DNA of 64,000 nt from Bartonella florencae (GCF_000312525.1 NZ_HE997452.1:104519-168518); one strand, 5' to 3'. Numbered from the stretch's first letter, positions 45,252 to 55,809 are shown. Translations and numbers: made by a program. Notes: a model not told the origin generated them from the letters alone.

Positions 45252-46385
45252 TTACTGCAATAAAGTCCCATCTTTAATCTCAAAAAACTCTGCCCGTCCT
45301 TTTAAAGCATCAAATAAAACGCGATCTGTTCCTGTCATAAATGTTTGCCCCCCTAAATCATCAAGAATATCAAATAAAGCAGTACGCCGATGAGAATCAA
45401 GATGTGCTGCTATTTCATCAAGAAGAAGAATGGGAGTTCTCTCTGATATCATGCTTGTTAAACGTGCATGACACAAAACCAAACCTGTTAGCAGCGCCTT
45501 CTGTTCACCCGTAGAGCAAGATGTTGCAGCCATATTTTTATCAGCATAAAAAACCTGCAAATCTGTGCGATGCGGCCCTTCTAATGCCCGCCCAGCAGCA
45601 CGATCTATTGTGCGGTTATGCCGCAACCGATGAAAAAATTGTTCTTCAACCTCAACCGCTGATAGTTTATTCAGAGCTTCTTCTAAAAAACCATCAATTT
45701 GCAAAAAAGCCCTTGGGAAAACTCTCTGAGACGGCATTTGTGCAAACATATCATTTAAAAGTCGAATCACATCGATACGTGCCGCAGCAATAGCTGCCGC
45801 TAGCTCTGCCATTTGTTTTTCTAAAGCATCAAACCAAGCATAATCTTCATTTCCATCCAAAAATAAACGATTGCGTGCACGCATAACCTTATCATAATCT
45901 GCTATGCGGCGACTATGTAAAGGATCAATAGCTAAAACCATACGATCTAAAAAACGGCGCCGCTCAAGCGAGGAGTCTATAAAAAGCCCATCCATAGAAG
46001 GAGCTAGGACACTAATATGACAATAATCTGTTAAGCTATCCCCTGTCTCATTCACGCCATTAATATGTATTTTGCGGCTGTTATCACCAATTTCTAAAGT
46101 TGTACCAATATTTACTTCACCATAAAGAACACATTCAAGACGAGCAAAGACGACAAATCCATCGCCTTTACCATCTGCAAAACTAACATCAGAATAAGCT
46201 GCACGCCGTAAACCACGACCTGGGGAAAGAAAAGATAACGCCTCTAAAAGATTTGTCTTACCAGCACCATTGTGACCAGTAAAAACAACATGCTGACCCG
46301 AAAAATGAATATTCAAGGAAGAATAATTGCGATACCGCAAAAGCCTCAGCTGTCTCACTGCCACTTTGTGCACATGACCAGCCAT
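45252..46385 (-). CDS. recF: DNA replication and repair protein RecF
   Basis: 377 residues from the ATG at 46385 (the frame also opens at a TTG). SMC-like ATPase that helps load RecA at gaps. Walker A FTGHNGAGKTNLLEAL near residue 33, signature SCSTGEQKALLTGLVL near residue 290, Walker B PILLLDEIAAHLD near residue 322. It follows dnaN by 20 bp in the dnaA-dnaN-recF order. Confidence 0.95.
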   Translation of the reverse strand: MAGHVHKVAVRQLRLLRYRNYSSLNIHFSGQHVVFTGHNGAGKTNLLEALSFLSPGRGLRRAAYSDVSFADGKGDGFVVFARLECVLYGEVNIGTTLEIGDNSRKIHINGVNETGDSLTDYCHISVLAPSMDGLFIDSSLERRRFLDRMVLAIDPLHSRRIADYDKVMRARNRLFLDGNEDYAWFDALEKQMAELAAAIAAARIDVIRLLNDMFAQMPSQRVFPRAFLQIDGFLEEALNKLSAVEVEEQFFHRLRHNRTIDRAAGRALEGPHRTDLQVFYADKNMAATSCSTGEQKALLTGLVLCHARLTSMISERTPILLLDEIAAHLDSHRRTALFDILDDLGGQTFMTGTDRVLFDALKGRAEFFEIKDGTLLQ

Positions 46386-46405
46386 GCATTGCAAAATAAT
46401 TGCCC

Positions 46406-47527
46406 CTAAACGCGAATGGGCATCAGCACATAAAGTGCATTCGCATCATTATTATCACGAATGAGAGCTGGTGCTCCAGCTTCTGCCAACATAAAAACCA
46501 TCTCATCACTCGAAAGTTGCCCAGCAATATCCAAAAGATAACGTGAATTAAACCCTATCTCAAGTGGATCAGAGGTATAAGTTGCTGCTAATTGATCTTC
46601 TGCACTACCCGAATCAGGATTATTAACGACAAGCTTCAATTGCCCATGCTCAATCGTTAACTTTACTGCACGCCCACGGTCACTCGAAATTGTTGAAACA
46701 CGGTCAACAGCAGAAGAAAAATCCTGTCTGTTGACAATCAGCTTTTTATTATTTCCAAGAGGAATAACACGTTGATAATCTGGAAATGTTCCATCAATTA
46801 ATTTTGATGTAAAAACCACTGAACCTACAGAGAAACGAATCTTTGTCTCTGAGAGTTCTACACATACATCACCATTAATTTCTTCTGAAAGAAGCTTTTG
46901 TAACTCTCCTACAGCCTTACGAGGAATAATAACACCTGGCATATCACCAATACCTGCAGGAGCATCCATATCAACTTGTGCTAGACGATGACCATCAGTC
47001 GCAACCAAACGCAGTTTCAAAACACCATCATTAATAACATGAAAATAAATACCATTAAGATAATAACGCGTTTCCTCAGTAGAAATGGCAAATTGCGTAC
47101 AATCAAGTAAATGCTTTAACCCTGATGCGGAGAGAAAAAAACGGCAACCAAATTGACCAGGAAGAGACTCTGGAAAATCTATTTTCGGAAGACATTGAAG
47201 CTGAAAATGTGCACAACCCGAAACAACAGACATAGTGCTTGCTTGATTCTCATCAACGGATAAGACAATCTCACTGCCATCAGGAAGTTTTCGAACTATA
47301 TCGTACAACAAATATGCCGGAACAGTTATTGCCCCCGCTTGTTCAACATTGACTGTAAAAGATTCCGTAACCTCTAAATCAAGATCCGTTGCTTTTAATT
47401 TCACATTGCCATTTTCTGCATCAATCAACACATTAGATAAAATAGGAACGGCATTTCGACGCTCCACAACACGGTGAACACGACCAAGAGATTTAAGAAA
47501 TTGACTGCGATCAACGATAATACGCAT
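46406..47527 (-). CDS. dnaN: DNA polymerase III sliding clamp (beta)
   Basis: 373-residue ring-forming clamp. N-terminus MRIIVDRSQFLKSLGRVHRV and three repeated clamp domains (breaks near residues 125 and 250). RYYLNGIYFHVI and ATDGHRLAQVDMDAP are typical of the second domain, and the C-terminus YVLMPIRV of the hydrophobic pocket region. 184 bp after dnaA. Confidence 0.97.
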   Translation of the reverse strand: MRIIVDRSQFLKSLGRVHRVVERRNAVPILSNVLIDAENGNVKLKATDLDLEVTESFTVNVEQAGAITVPAYLLYDIVRKLPDGSEIVLSVDENQASTMSVVSGCAHFQLQCLPKIDFPESLPGQFGCRFFLSASGLKHLLDCTQFAISTEETRYYLNGIYFHVINDGVLKLRLVATDGHRLAQVDMDAPAGIGDMPGVIIPRKAVGELQKLLSEEINGDVCVELSETKIRFSVGSVVFTSKLIDGTFPDYQRVIPLGNNKKLIVNRQDFSSAVDRVSTISSDRGRAVKLTIEHGQLKLVVNNPDSGSAEDQLAATYTSDPLEIGFNSRYLLDIAGQLSSDEMVFMLAEAGAPALIRDNNDANALYVLMPIRV

Positions 47528-47711
47528 AAAATCTCCGTTACAATTTACAAAAAACTATAGAAATTCCCTAGAAATAACCTATCCCCTTAAGAATCATCTG
47601 TCGGATTTTATTTAACCTGTTTTAAAATGGCAAGTGACTCCCTATAAAAAGTAGCCATCTTATCTCTTCTCCTACAATATCTTTCTCAAGATAAAGGAAA
47701 GATTGTAAATA

Positions 47712-49283
47712 TTATGCAGCCTGTTCGCCAATCAACCGCTTCAACAACTCAAGCTCTTTGGCCAACGTCTGATCGCCACAAATTAAATCTTCAATTTTAC
47801 GAACAGCGTGTAAAACTGTCGTATGATCACGACCACCAAAACGACGTCCAATCTCTGGTAGTGAGCGAGGCGTTAACATTTTTGCTAAATACATAGCAAC
47901 TTGCCGTGGCTTTACAACTGTACGGGTTCGACGATTAGACAACAAATCCTGTTTAGAAACATTATAATGGCGCGCAACCGTGCGCTGAATTTCCTCGATC
48001 CGAATGCGCTTAGGCTCGCCAGAACGCGTCAAATGACCTAACAACTCATCAATCCGCTCTAAAGATAAATCCGATTCAAATGATTGGCGGAACAAGAGTT
48101 GATTAAATGCTCCTTCAATATCGCGTCCTGACCCTAAAACTGTTCTAGCAATATACTCCAGAATATCATCAGAAATTGAAAGCATGCTATCGTCTTGTTG
48201 TGCAACCTTCAATCGCTGCTGTAGCATTTTCAAACGCATTTCATAATCTGGTGCTTCAATTTCAAGAGCAACTCCTCCTTGAAGACGCGACCGAACCCGA
48301 AGATCAAGTGATTCTAATTCTGCTGGCGGACGATCCGCCGCAACAACAACTTGTTTGGCACTATCAAGCAACATATTCAGTAAATGACAAAATTCATGCT
48401 GAATCGACTTCCCTTGCAAAAATTGCATATCATCAATAATGAGAAGATCAATATCACGAAGCTGTTCTTTAAAAGAAAGAGCATCATTATCACGAATAGC
48501 CGTTGCAAAACGCCACATAAAATATTCAGCAGTGAGATAAATAACTCGCGCAGATGTCAAACGCTTTAGTGCTGTAGCCGCAATAGCTTGAAGCAAATGT
48601 GTTTTTCCCAAACCAACAGATGCATGAATAAAAAGAGGATTAAATCTTAAAGCACTTTTATGCCCTTCTGCAATCGAACGGGCAGCTGCTAAAGCAACAC
48701 GATTAGAAGCACCCTCCACAAAATTTTCAAAACTATAGCGAGAATCAAGCGGTGAACCAAAAACACCTGTTTGAACACTCTTGATAGCTTTCTCTGTATA
48801 ACTCTCAACAAAGGATGCAGTTGCTTGCTCCTCCACAACAACAGGAGCTGCACTTGTTTTACAAACCACCCCGCCAGAAACACGCTTCATACCCCGAACA
48901 ACAACTTCAACGCGAAGAATTGCTGAATTTTCTTGTTTCCATAAATTTGTCAAAAGAGAACCGTAGTGATTATTAATCCATGAGCGTAAAAAGGCTGTAG
49001 GAACAGAGAGTTTCACTAAATTACGGCTATATTCAGCAAGTTTCACGCGACCAAACCAACTGGTATAAGCCTCAATACCAACCTGTACCTTTAATTGTGC
49101 CATCACACGCGCGAAAGCTGCCGCACCTTCCTCCTCCGAAATAATAGGAAATTCTCCAGAAGCATTAGCATTTGTATTTACTGCTCCACCACTATCCGTC
49201 ATCTTTATAATTTTTTCTGCCGACAGGATATTCACCGAAACCCTTTTAAAGGAACTAGCTTTAGAGTTCAATTTATCCACCAT
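47712..49283 (-). CDS. dnaA: Chromosomal replication initiator DnaA
   Basis: 523 residues. Domain I near residues 55-120, a variable linker, AAA+ domain with Walker [17 protein letters not shown] near residue 223 and Walker [14 protein letters not shown] near residue 288, and domain IV with [20 protein letters not shown] and [16 protein letters not shown] for DnaA-box binding. The start at 49283 is uncertain; a later Met at residue 27 (MTDSGG) is possible. DnaA-box-like sites lie at the start and ~540 bp upstream. Confidence 0.96.
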   Translation of the reverse strand: MVDKLNSKASSFKRVSVNILSAEKIIKMTDSGGAVNTNANASGEFPIISEEEGAAAFARVMAQLKVQVGIEAYTSWFGRVKLAEYSRNLVKLSVPTAFLRSWINNHYGSLLTNLWKQENSAILRVEVVVRGMKRVSGGVVCKTSAAPVVVEEQATASFVESYTEKAIKSVQTGVFGSPLDSRYSFENFVEGASNRVALAAARSIAEGHKSALRFNPLFIHASVGLGKTHLLQAIAATALKRLTSARVIYLTAEYFMWRFATAIRDNDALSFKEQLRDIDLLIIDDMQFLQGKSIQHEFCHLLNMLLDSAKQVVVAADRPPAELESLDLRVRSRLQGGVALEIEAPDYEMRLKMLQQRLKVAQQDDSMLSISDDILEYIARTVLGSGRDIEGAFNQLLFRQSFESDLSLERIDELLGHLTRSGEPKRIRIEEIQRTVARHYNVSKQDLLSNRRTRTVVKPRQVAMYLAKMLTPRSLPEIGRRFGGRDHTTVLHAVRKIEDLICGDQTLAKELELLKRLIGEQAA

Positions 49284-49818
49284 CTTTCATCCTGATAAAA
49301 ACAAAAATCCGTTATGCCAAAACAACTAAAAACCAACTTAGCAAAGGCAAAACACCCTACCCCAAACAAGATTACTTATCCTCCCCTAGGATAGTCTCAT
49401 TACAACCCCACCAACAAAGATGACCAATAAGATTCACTTGTATTCGCGATACGCGCCATTCTTTAAAAATGACCAACATACCAACGAAAAAAACTAAAAA
49501 AACGTTAGAAAATCTATCCAACATGAGAGCCCATAACAGCCTAAGCCAAAGCATCTTCCACTCAAGCGTGATACAGGATAACAAACTGATATAAACCCTG
49601 TCCTCTTTTAGTTTCTGTAAGAACCATACAAAACAGCAGAGGTAAAATGCAAGAGGTCAAAATAAAATCAAAAATGCCTATAAACCAACTTGCATAAACG
49701 AGAAATGAGAAAAATAATTGATTCAATTCATTTTTTTCTCTAATTTTACCAATAATTAAAGAATTCTTTCGGATTTAAAAAAAAAATAAATATGCTTGAC
49801 AAAAAAGACTCTGTAAAA

Positions 49819-49839
49819 ATCCACAAAGCTTGTGGATAA
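49819..49839. promoter_or_regulatory. Facing DnaA boxes upstream of dnaA
   Basis: A perfect DnaA box TGTGGATAA (49831-49839) faces ATCCACAA (49819-49826); the arms ATCCACAA/TTGTGGAT are 8 bp with a 3-bp spacer. A further one-mismatch box TTATCCACC covers the dnaA start (49273-49281). Confidence 0.65.
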
Positions 49840-49930
49840 CCATACAAACTCTATAAACCTTCTTCTCTTTTTCATGGAGAGAATCGCTACTGATTCCCCT
49901 ACTTTATAAAGTAGAATATTTTGGGAAAAT

Positions 49931-49958
49931 AAAAAAACCAGCACCCGTGGATGCTGGT
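49931..49958 (-). terminator. Rho-independent terminator of rpsT
   Basis: Minus-strand stem ACCAGCA/TGCTGGT (49952-49958 with 49937-49943) followed by a run of T, 27 bp after the rpsT stop. Confidence 0.85.
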
Positions 49959-49984
49959 GTCATTTTTCATAATAATAGAAAAAA

Positions 49985-50251
49985 TTAAACGCTAAGCGAT
50001 TTCAAACGCTTTGCTAAACGCGATACCTTTCGCGCAGCAGCATTTTTATGAAAAACCCCTTTAGAAACCGCACGCATAATTTCAGGTTCAAAACTCTTAA
50101 ACGCTATTTCTGCAGACGCCTTATCGCCACCAGCCAAAGCATCATCAAATTTACGCATAAAAGTACGAACGCGTGAACGACGGGCCCTGTTAACCTGCGT
50201 GCGTGCCGCAACTTTGCGCACCGCTTTACGAGCGGAAGGTGTATTCGCCAT
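49985..50251 (-). CDS. rpsT: 30S ribosomal protein bS20
   Basis: 88 residues, helical and strongly basic: [18 protein letters not shown] at the start and KSAFEIM-type helices ([20 protein letters not shown]) with the C-terminal [16 protein letters not shown]. Binds 16S rRNA early in 30S assembly. Lies upstream of dnaA, as in other Rhizobiales. Confidence 0.97.
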   Translation of the reverse strand: MANTPSARKAVRKVAARTQVNRARRSRVRTFMRKFDDALAGGDKASAEIAFKSFEPEIMRAVSKGVFHKNAAARKVSRLAKRLKSLSV

Positions 50252-50469
50252 AAATATATCTCTCTTTCAACGCATTGGATAGAGTGAGTACCAATGATAC
50301 TACCAATCCAAATAAATCCAATTCAAGCAATACTATAAAGTTGCTAATAACTGGTTGTTCTATAACGCAATCCTTAAGCCGACGTCAATCGAATTTTCAA
50401 AGGTAAGCATAAAAAATGAAACCTAACACTTCAATCTTTTAAAGAGACTCCTAAACGCATAAACGCGAT

Positions 50470-53157
50470 TCAAACTGCCAGATTACGCAAAACATATTGC
50501 AAAATTCCACCGTGATGCAAATAATCCAACTCATCTTCAGTATCAACACGGCACAATAATGGAACAGTTTTTACTACTCCATCAGAAAAAGTGATTGTGG
50601 CAAAAGTCTTTTGACGGGGTCTCAAGTTATGAATCCCTTCAATTGTTACCTTTTCATCCCCCTTTAAGCCCAAAGATCTCCAGCTCGTCCCCTCTTCAAA
50701 CACAAAAGGAACAATTCCCATCCCAACAAGATTAGAGCGATGAATCCGCTCAAAAGACTGAGCAATTACTGCTTTTACACCAAGAAGGTTGGTGCCCTTA
50801 GCCGCCCAATCACGAGAGGATCCATTGCCGTATTCAATACCAGCAAAAATAACCAGTGGAATCTCTTCCCGTTTATATGTCATGGCTGCGTCATAAATCG
50901 CTTGTTCTATTCCTGATGGATAATGAACCGTATAGCCTCCTTCACGACCATTTTCTCCTAACATGAAGTTACGAATACGAATATTGGCAAAAGTTCCACG
51001 CATCATTACTTCATGATTCCCACGACGCGTTCCATACTGGTTAAAATCGACCACTTTAACCCCATGATCTGTCAAATATTTACCAGCAGGAGAATCAATC
51101 TTAATAGAACCAGCAGGAGAAATATGATCCGTCGTGATTTTATCACCAAACAAACCTAAAATCCGTGCATCCTTAATATCTGGTAAGATATCAGGAATTT
51201 TCCGCATATCCTCAAAATATGGTGGATTACGCACATATGTCGATTGCTCATCCCAAGAATAGGTTGCACCCGTTGGAACCTGAACTTTTTGCCAATTTTC
51301 GTCTCCCTTAAACACATCAGCATATTTTTCGGCAAAAATCTTACGCGTCACATTCTTTTCGATAAACATCTGTATTTCTTGAGAGGTAGGCCAAATGTCT
51401 CTCAAATAGACTGGTTGACCATCTGAACCTTCTCCAAGGGGCTCCTTCGTTAAATCTTTACGCACCGTTCCTGCTAACGCATGTGCAACAACCAACGGTG
51501 GTGAAGCTAAATAATTTGCTTGCACATCAGGTGAAACACGCCCTTCAAAATTACGATTCCCAGAAAGAACCGCAGCCGCAATTAAACCATTATTATTAAT
51601 TGTTTTGGAAATAGCTGGATGTAAAGGACCAGAATTCCCAATACATGTCGTGCATCCAAATCCCACTAAATTAAATCCAAGTGCATCCAAATCCCTTTGC
51701 AGACCTGAATTGCGAAGGTAGGCTTCAACAACCTGTGAGCCAGGCGCAAGAGAAGTCTTAACCCATGGTTTACTCTTGAGACCTTTCACCACAGCATTAC
51801 GCGCCAAAAGACCTGCAGCAATCAGAACGCTTGGATTTGAGGTATTTGTACAAGAGGTAATTGCAGCAATCACCACATCGCCGTGACCAAGTGCATATTC
51901 TTTATCTTCAACTTGATAACGCTCATCTTGCCCTGAAGTTTTCTTATAATCCTCAATCAGAGCCTTATCAAAACCTTGACCAACACTTTCCAATGCAATA
52001 CGCCCTTCAGGACGTTTAGGACCAGCCATAGAAGGCACAACGCTTCCCATATCTAATTCTATTGTATCACTAAAGACCGGATTGATTACAGCTTCATCAT
52101 GCCACATCCCTTGTGCTCTAGAATAAGCTTCCACTAACGCTATCCGATTTTCATCACGCCCTGTCATATGAAGATAACGTACGGTTTCCTTATCAATTGG
52201 GAAAAAACCACAGGTTGCTCCATATTCGGGAGCCATATTCGCAATCGTTGCTCGATCAGCAAGTGTCATATGTTCCAGACCAGGACCAAAAAACTCAACA
52301 AATTTACCAACAACACCCTTCTTGCGTAGAATTTGTGTTACCGTTAATACTAAATCAGTAGCCGTTACACCTTCTTTAAGTTTACCTGTTAGACGGAAAC
52401 CAATCACTTCAGGCAACAACATAGAAACGGGCTGCCCCAACATTGCCGCTTCAGCTTCAATACCACCAACGCCCCAACCTAAAACACCCAAACCATTCAC
52501 CATCGTCGTATGTGAATCAGTTCCCACACAGGTATCAGGATAAACTGTCTGATGCTGCTCCTCATTTTTCAACCACACACATTGCGCTAAATATTCTAGA
52601 TTAACTTGGTGACAAATCCCTGTTCCTGGAGGCACAACACGAAAATTCTGAAACGCTTGCTGCCCCCATTTTAAAAAACGATAGCGCTCACCATTGCGTT
52701 CATATTCACGCTCAACATTTTCCTTGAAAGCCATAGGATTGCCAAAATCATCAACAATAATTGAATGGTCGATAACAAGATCAACGGGAATGAGAGGATT
52801 GATTTTTTCAGCACTTCCTCCAAGTTTAACCATAGCGTCGCGCATTGCAGAAAGATCAACCACCGCAGGAACTCCTGTGAAGTCTTGCATAAGGACGCGT
52901 GCAGGACGGTAGGCGATTTCTGCGCCTGCGCTGCCTTTGTCATTTAGCCACTTAGCAACGTTTAAGATGTCCTCTTTTTTAACCGTGCGACCATCTTCAA
53001 AGCGTAATAAATTCTCCAGAATCACTTTCATCGAAAACGGCAGATGAGAAACGCCATTGAGTCCATTCTTCTCCGCTTCGATCAAGCTATAATAAGTATA
53101 TTTCTTGTCACAAATATTTAAAGTTCTTCGACAATTAAAGCTATCAATTTGAGTCAT
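50470..53157 (-). CDS. acnA: Aconitate hydratase A (aconitase)
   Basis: 895-residue TCA-cycle enzyme converting citrate to isocitrate. Iron-sulphur ligands in TSCTNTSNPSVLI near residue 435 and GFGCTTCIGNSGPL near residue 500; GTDSHTTMVNGLGVLGWGVG near residue 213; C-terminal swivel domain with EYGNGSSRDWAAKG near residue 775. Length is typical of AcnA/IRP-type enzymes. Divergent from ccmA with an Irr-type palindrome between them. Confidence 0.97.
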   Translation of the reverse strand: MTQIDSFNCRRTLNICDKKYTYYSLIEAEKNGLNGVSHLPFSMKVILENLLRFEDGRTVKKEDILNVAKWLNDKGSAGAEIAYRPARVLMQDFTGVPAVVDLSAMRDAMVKLGGSAEKINPLIPVDLVIDHSIIVDDFGNPMAFKENVEREYERNGERYRFLKWGQQAFQNFRVVPPGTGICHQVNLEYLAQCVWLKNEEQHQTVYPDTCVGTDSHTTMVNGLGVLGWGVGGIEAEAAMLGQPVSMLLPEVIGFRLTGKLKEGVTATDLVLTVTQILRKKGVVGKFVEFFGPGLEHMTLADRATIANMAPEYGATCGFFPIDKETVRYLHMTGRDENRIALVEAYSRAQGMWHDEAVINPVFSDTIELDMGSVVPSMAGPKRPEGRIALESVGQGFDKALIEDYKKTSGQDERYQVEDKEYALGHGDVVIAAITSCTNTSNPSVLIAAGLLARNAVVKGLKSKPWVKTSLAPGSQVVEAYLRNSGLQRDLDALGFNLVGFGCTTCIGNSGPLHPAISKTINNNGLIAAAVLSGNRNFEGRVSPDVQANYLASPPLVVAHALAGTVRKDLTKEPLGEGSDGQPVYLRDIWPTSQEIQMFIEKNVTRKIFAEKYADVFKGDENWQKVQVPTGATYSWDEQSTYVRNPPYFEDMRKIPDILPDIKDARILGLFGDKITTDHISPAGSIKIDSPAGKYLTDHGVKVVDFNQYGTRRGNHEVMMRGTFANIRIRNFMLGENGREGGYTVHYPSGIEQAIYDAAMTYKREEIPLVIFAGIEYGNGSSRDWAAKGTNLLGVKAVIAQSFERIHRSNLVGMGIVPFVFEEGTSWRSLGLKGDEKVTIEGIHNLRPRQKTFATITFSDGVVKTVPLLCRVDTEDELDYLHHGGILQYVLRNLAV

Positions 53158-53441
53158 GACTGTCCACCCTCATACTACAAACCATCCAATTCCCTGGAAT
53201 GAACAACACAAACTACGAGTCAAGGTCGTAGCTTGAGTGCAGACGAAATCACATCCGCCATCCATTTCCTCCTCCACCTTTTCATCGGTAAATTCGGAAA
53301 TCGGCGCCAAAAACTGTTCTCCACCAGATCTTGATGTAATAGATGCCTTATAGAACTATTTCTAGAACTATTCTAGGTACAATTACATAAAAAACATGTT
53401 TTTTTATTTATAATGTAATAAATTACAGAAATAAAAGCAAA
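53158..53441. other. acnA-ccmA divergent promoter region
   Basis: 284 bp with no gene; includes the ICE-like palindrome at 53362-53376 and an overlapping TAGAA-N4-TTCTA at 53351-53364. Confidence 0.6.
53362..53376. promoter_or_regulatory. Candidate Irr box (ICE-type palindrome)
   Basis: CTAGAACTATTCTAG, with perfect 6-bp arms and a 3-bp spacer, about 66 bp before ccmA and 205 bp before acnA. It resembles the iron-control element bound by Irr in Rhizobiales; irr is in this window. Acn and Ccm are known types of iron-dependent targets. Confidence 0.5.
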
Positions 53442-54101
53442 ATGGACAAACGTATGGTGTTATCGGGCACAGATTTAGCAGCACACAGAAACGAAGAAAT
53501 TCTGTTTCAAGGCTTTTCTTTTTGTTTGTTCCCGCAGCAACTTATGACAATCATGGGGCCAAATGGAATCGGAAAATCTACATTACTGCGAATCATTGTT
53601 GGGCTTCTTAAAGCTACTGAAGGGAATATTATACTTAAAGATCAAGAACAAACATACCCTGTAGCAACTGCATGCCATTATCTTGGTCCCCAAAACGCTA
53701 TGAAACCTTTCTTATCTGTCATCGATAATCTACAATTTTGGTCAGCATTTTATGGACAACATCTATACCATCCCCGTGAAGCCCTTGCAGATATTGGTCT
53801 TTCTGATTTTGAGCACTTACCCTTTAATGTTCTCTCAACCGGACAAAAAAGACGTGTAGCCCTTGCTCGCCTTTTACTTTCTTATCGTCCTATTTGGATT
53901 TTAGATGAACCACTATCAGGAATCGATAGCCATGCTCAAACTCTTCTTTCTTATATTTTTCAGCGCCATCTAAACCAAGGCGGTATGATTATTGCTGCAA
54001 CCCATAATTCCCTCGGTATTCCAGAAAACCATAAAATTGCTCTGGAAAAATTCTTACCTCCTCACAAGAGAGAAAATAATGAAAGCACTGTTTTGGCGTG
54101 A
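53442..54101 (+). CDS. ccmA: Haem exporter ATP-binding protein CcmA
   Basis: 219-residue ABC ATPase of system I cytochrome c maturation. Walker A MGPNGIGKSTLLRI near residue 38, signature NVLSTGQKRRVALARLLL near residue 128, Walker B IWILDEPLSGID near residue 150. With CcmB and CcmC it drives release of haem-CcmE. Its 3' end overlaps ccmB by 23 bp. Confidence 0.94.
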   Translation: MDKRMVLSGTDLAAHRNEEILFQGFSFCLFPQQLMTIMGPNGIGKSTLLRIIVGLLKATEGNIILKDQEQTYPVATACHYLGPQNAMKPFLSVIDNLQFWSAFYGQHLYHPREALADIGLSDFEHLPFNVLSTGQKRRVALARLLLSYRPIWILDEPLSGIDSHAQTLLSYIFQRHLNQGGMIIAATHNSLGIPENHKIALEKFLPPHKRENNESTVLA

Positions 54102-54747
54102 CCTTAAATTAACTTTAGCTCCACAAGCTTCTTCATTAACAGGGCTATTATTTTTCATCGCTGTTATTATGATAACCCCATTCGCCATTGGACCAAATCC
54201 TAAAGTCCTTGCACAAATAGGTCCTGGAATATTATGGTTTGGAGCTCTTCTCGCAGGGCTGCTTAATCTTAATAAGCTTTTTCAAGCTGATTATGATGAT
54301 GGAAATCTTGATCAATTCATTCTTTCTGGACAAAGGCAAAGTTTTATGCTGATTATATTGACCAAATGCTTGGCTCATTGGGTAGCAACCATGCTCCCCC
54401 TTATTGCAGCTACTCCGATTTTAGCATTCATGCTCTATTTAGATGCAATGACAATTTTTATAACAATACTCACCCTTCTATGTGGAACACCTGCTATTAT
54501 TTTTATTGGTGCTATAGGAGCTGCCCTTGCAACGTCATTGTCAAACAGTACTCTCCTCATTTTTATCATTATCTTACCTTGGATTATTCCCATCATGATT
54601 TTTGGCGTTTCAGCTGCTACAGCTCCCCAAAATCCAGATATCTCTTCTCTCACTCCCCTAATTTTCCTCATCGCTTTTTCTCTGCTTTTAAGCCTTTTTA
54701 GCTCTTTTGTTGCTGCTAGAACACTCAAGCTTTTATCAGAAGAGTAA
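54079..54747 (+). CDS. ccmB: Haem exporter membrane protein CcmB
   Basis: 222 residues from the ATG at 54079 within the end of ccmA (AGAGAAAATA upstream). Six hydrophobic segments (e.g. SLTGLLFFIAVIMITPFAI, TLLCGTPAIIFIGAIGAAL). The frame begins earlier but that part overlaps ccmA and lacks a start signal. Partner of CcmA. Confidence 0.92.
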   Translation: MKALFWRDLKLTLAPQASSLTGLLFFIAVIMITPFAIGPNPKVLAQIGPGILWFGALLAGLLNLNKLFQADYDDGNLDQFILSGQRQSFMLIILTKCLAHWVATMLPLIAATPILAFMLYLDAMTIFITILTLLCGTPAIIFIGAIGAALATSLSNSTLLIFIIILPWIIPIMIFGVSAATAPQNPDISSLTPLIFLIAFSLLLSLFSSFVAARTLKLLSEE

Positions 54748-54790
54748 AAGATGATTGCCGCACAGCAAAACTCTGCCTATTATAAATCTT

Positions 54791-55546
54791 ATGAACGAAA
54801 TATCTCGCACATATAAAATAAAATTACTCCCGAAAAGTGTAACCTGTTTTATGAAAATAAGCAGTGTCGTTTTGCCTTGGTTAACTGGTATAATATTGTG
54901 CCTTCTGATCTTAGGATTTATTCTAATTATTCATTCTCCTGATGACTATCAGCAAGGCATTACTGTTAAGATTATGTATATTCATGTTCCCTTTGCATGG
55001 CTCTCTACATTTTGTTATATCATCATAAGTGCTGCTGCTTTAGGAAGTCTGATCGGAAGGTATCATCTTGCTGATATAGCACTGAAATGTGGTGCTCCCA
55101 TTGGAGCAATTTTCACAGCCTTGGCACTGGTAACAGGTGCCCTTTGGGGACGCCCCACATGGGGAACATGGTGGGTATGGGATGCACGGTTAACATCGGT
55201 TTTGATTCTGTTCTTTATCTACCTTGCCATTATTATGCTTGCTCGTGCTTTTCATAATCAAGCAAAAGCTGCACGTGCCACAGCAATTCTCACACTCGTT
55301 GGACTGGTAAATATACCTATTATAAAATTTTCAGTTAATTGGTGGAATACACTCCATCAATCCGCATCGCTTTTACGTTCAGGAGGACCAACAATCGAGC
55401 ACACCATGTTATGGCCTCTCATAACAATGATATTTTGTTTTAGTTTTATGTTTGTTTGGCTCTATTTGATGGCTATGCGCAACGAGATCAATAGCCGTCA
55501 TATCCAAATACTTCAGATAAAAAAAACCCGTCGTGTGCAACATTAG
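54791..55546 (+). CDS. ccmC: Haem-binding membrane protein CcmC
   Basis: 251 residues from the ATG at 54791; the frame opens at a TTG 36 bp earlier. Delivers haem to CcmE. The tryptophan-rich haem motif WGTWWVWDARLTS near residue 129, with GALWGRPTWG just before it, is the family signature. Six membrane segments with flanking His residues (VPFAWLSTF near residue 64; TIEHTMLWPL near residue 198). Confidence 0.93.
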   Translation: MNEISRTYKIKLLPKSVTCFMKISSVVLPWLTGIILCLLILGFILIIHSPDDYQQGITVKIMYIHVPFAWLSTFCYIIISAAALGSLIGRYHLADIALKCGAPIGAIFTALALVTGALWGRPTWGTWWVWDARLTSVLILFFIYLAIIMLARAFHNQAKAARATAILTLVGLVNIPIIKFSVNWWNTLHQSASLLRSGGPTIEHTMLWPLITMIFCFSFMFVWLYLMAMRNEINSRHIQILQIKKTRRVQH

Positions 55547-55557
55547 GAATCTTCACC

Positions 55558-55809
55558 ATGCTCGAGCGCAATAGCATTCACAGCAGATTTTTAGGAAATA
55601 TCTCTCAGCAAATTGATCGGTTCCTTGGTACACTTCTCCACGAGCAAATTGTTGTTTTGAGCTATATGCTTTCCGCAATTACCCTTTTAGGTCTTATTGC
55701 ACATATCCTTTGCAAAGCCCTATATCAAAAAAAAATCCTACAACAGTTGAATAAAAAAGAGCTTTTTTGGAAAGAAAAACATAATGAAAAACACTCTTCC
55801 AAAATTTAA
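55558..55809 (+). CDS. ccmD: Haem exporter small protein CcmD
   Basis: 83 residues with a single membrane helix (VVLSYMLSAITLLGLIAHIL) and a basic C-terminus, in the CcmD slot 11 bp after ccmC. The family is short and weakly conserved, so position is important evidence. Its end overlaps the probable true start of ccmG. Confidence 0.8.
   Translation: MLERNSIHSRFLGNISQQIDRFLGTLLHEQIVVLSYMLSAITLLGLIAHILCKALYQKKILQQLNKKELFWKEKHNEKHSSKI

Larger units (their letters stand above)
49284..49984. other. dnaA upstream intergenic region
   Basis: 700 bp between dnaA and rpsT without a gene; the 62-codon frame at 49756-49944 is not supported. It contains an AT-rich stretch (49730-49800) next to two facing DnaA boxes, so it may be the dnaA control region or part of an origin, but the origin in relatives is often elsewhere. 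Confidence 0.5.

Noticed and set aside
54751-54816. Alternative ccmC start at ATG 54751
   Set aside because: It is in another frame and stops after 21 codons; ATG 54791 leads into the full CcmC frame.
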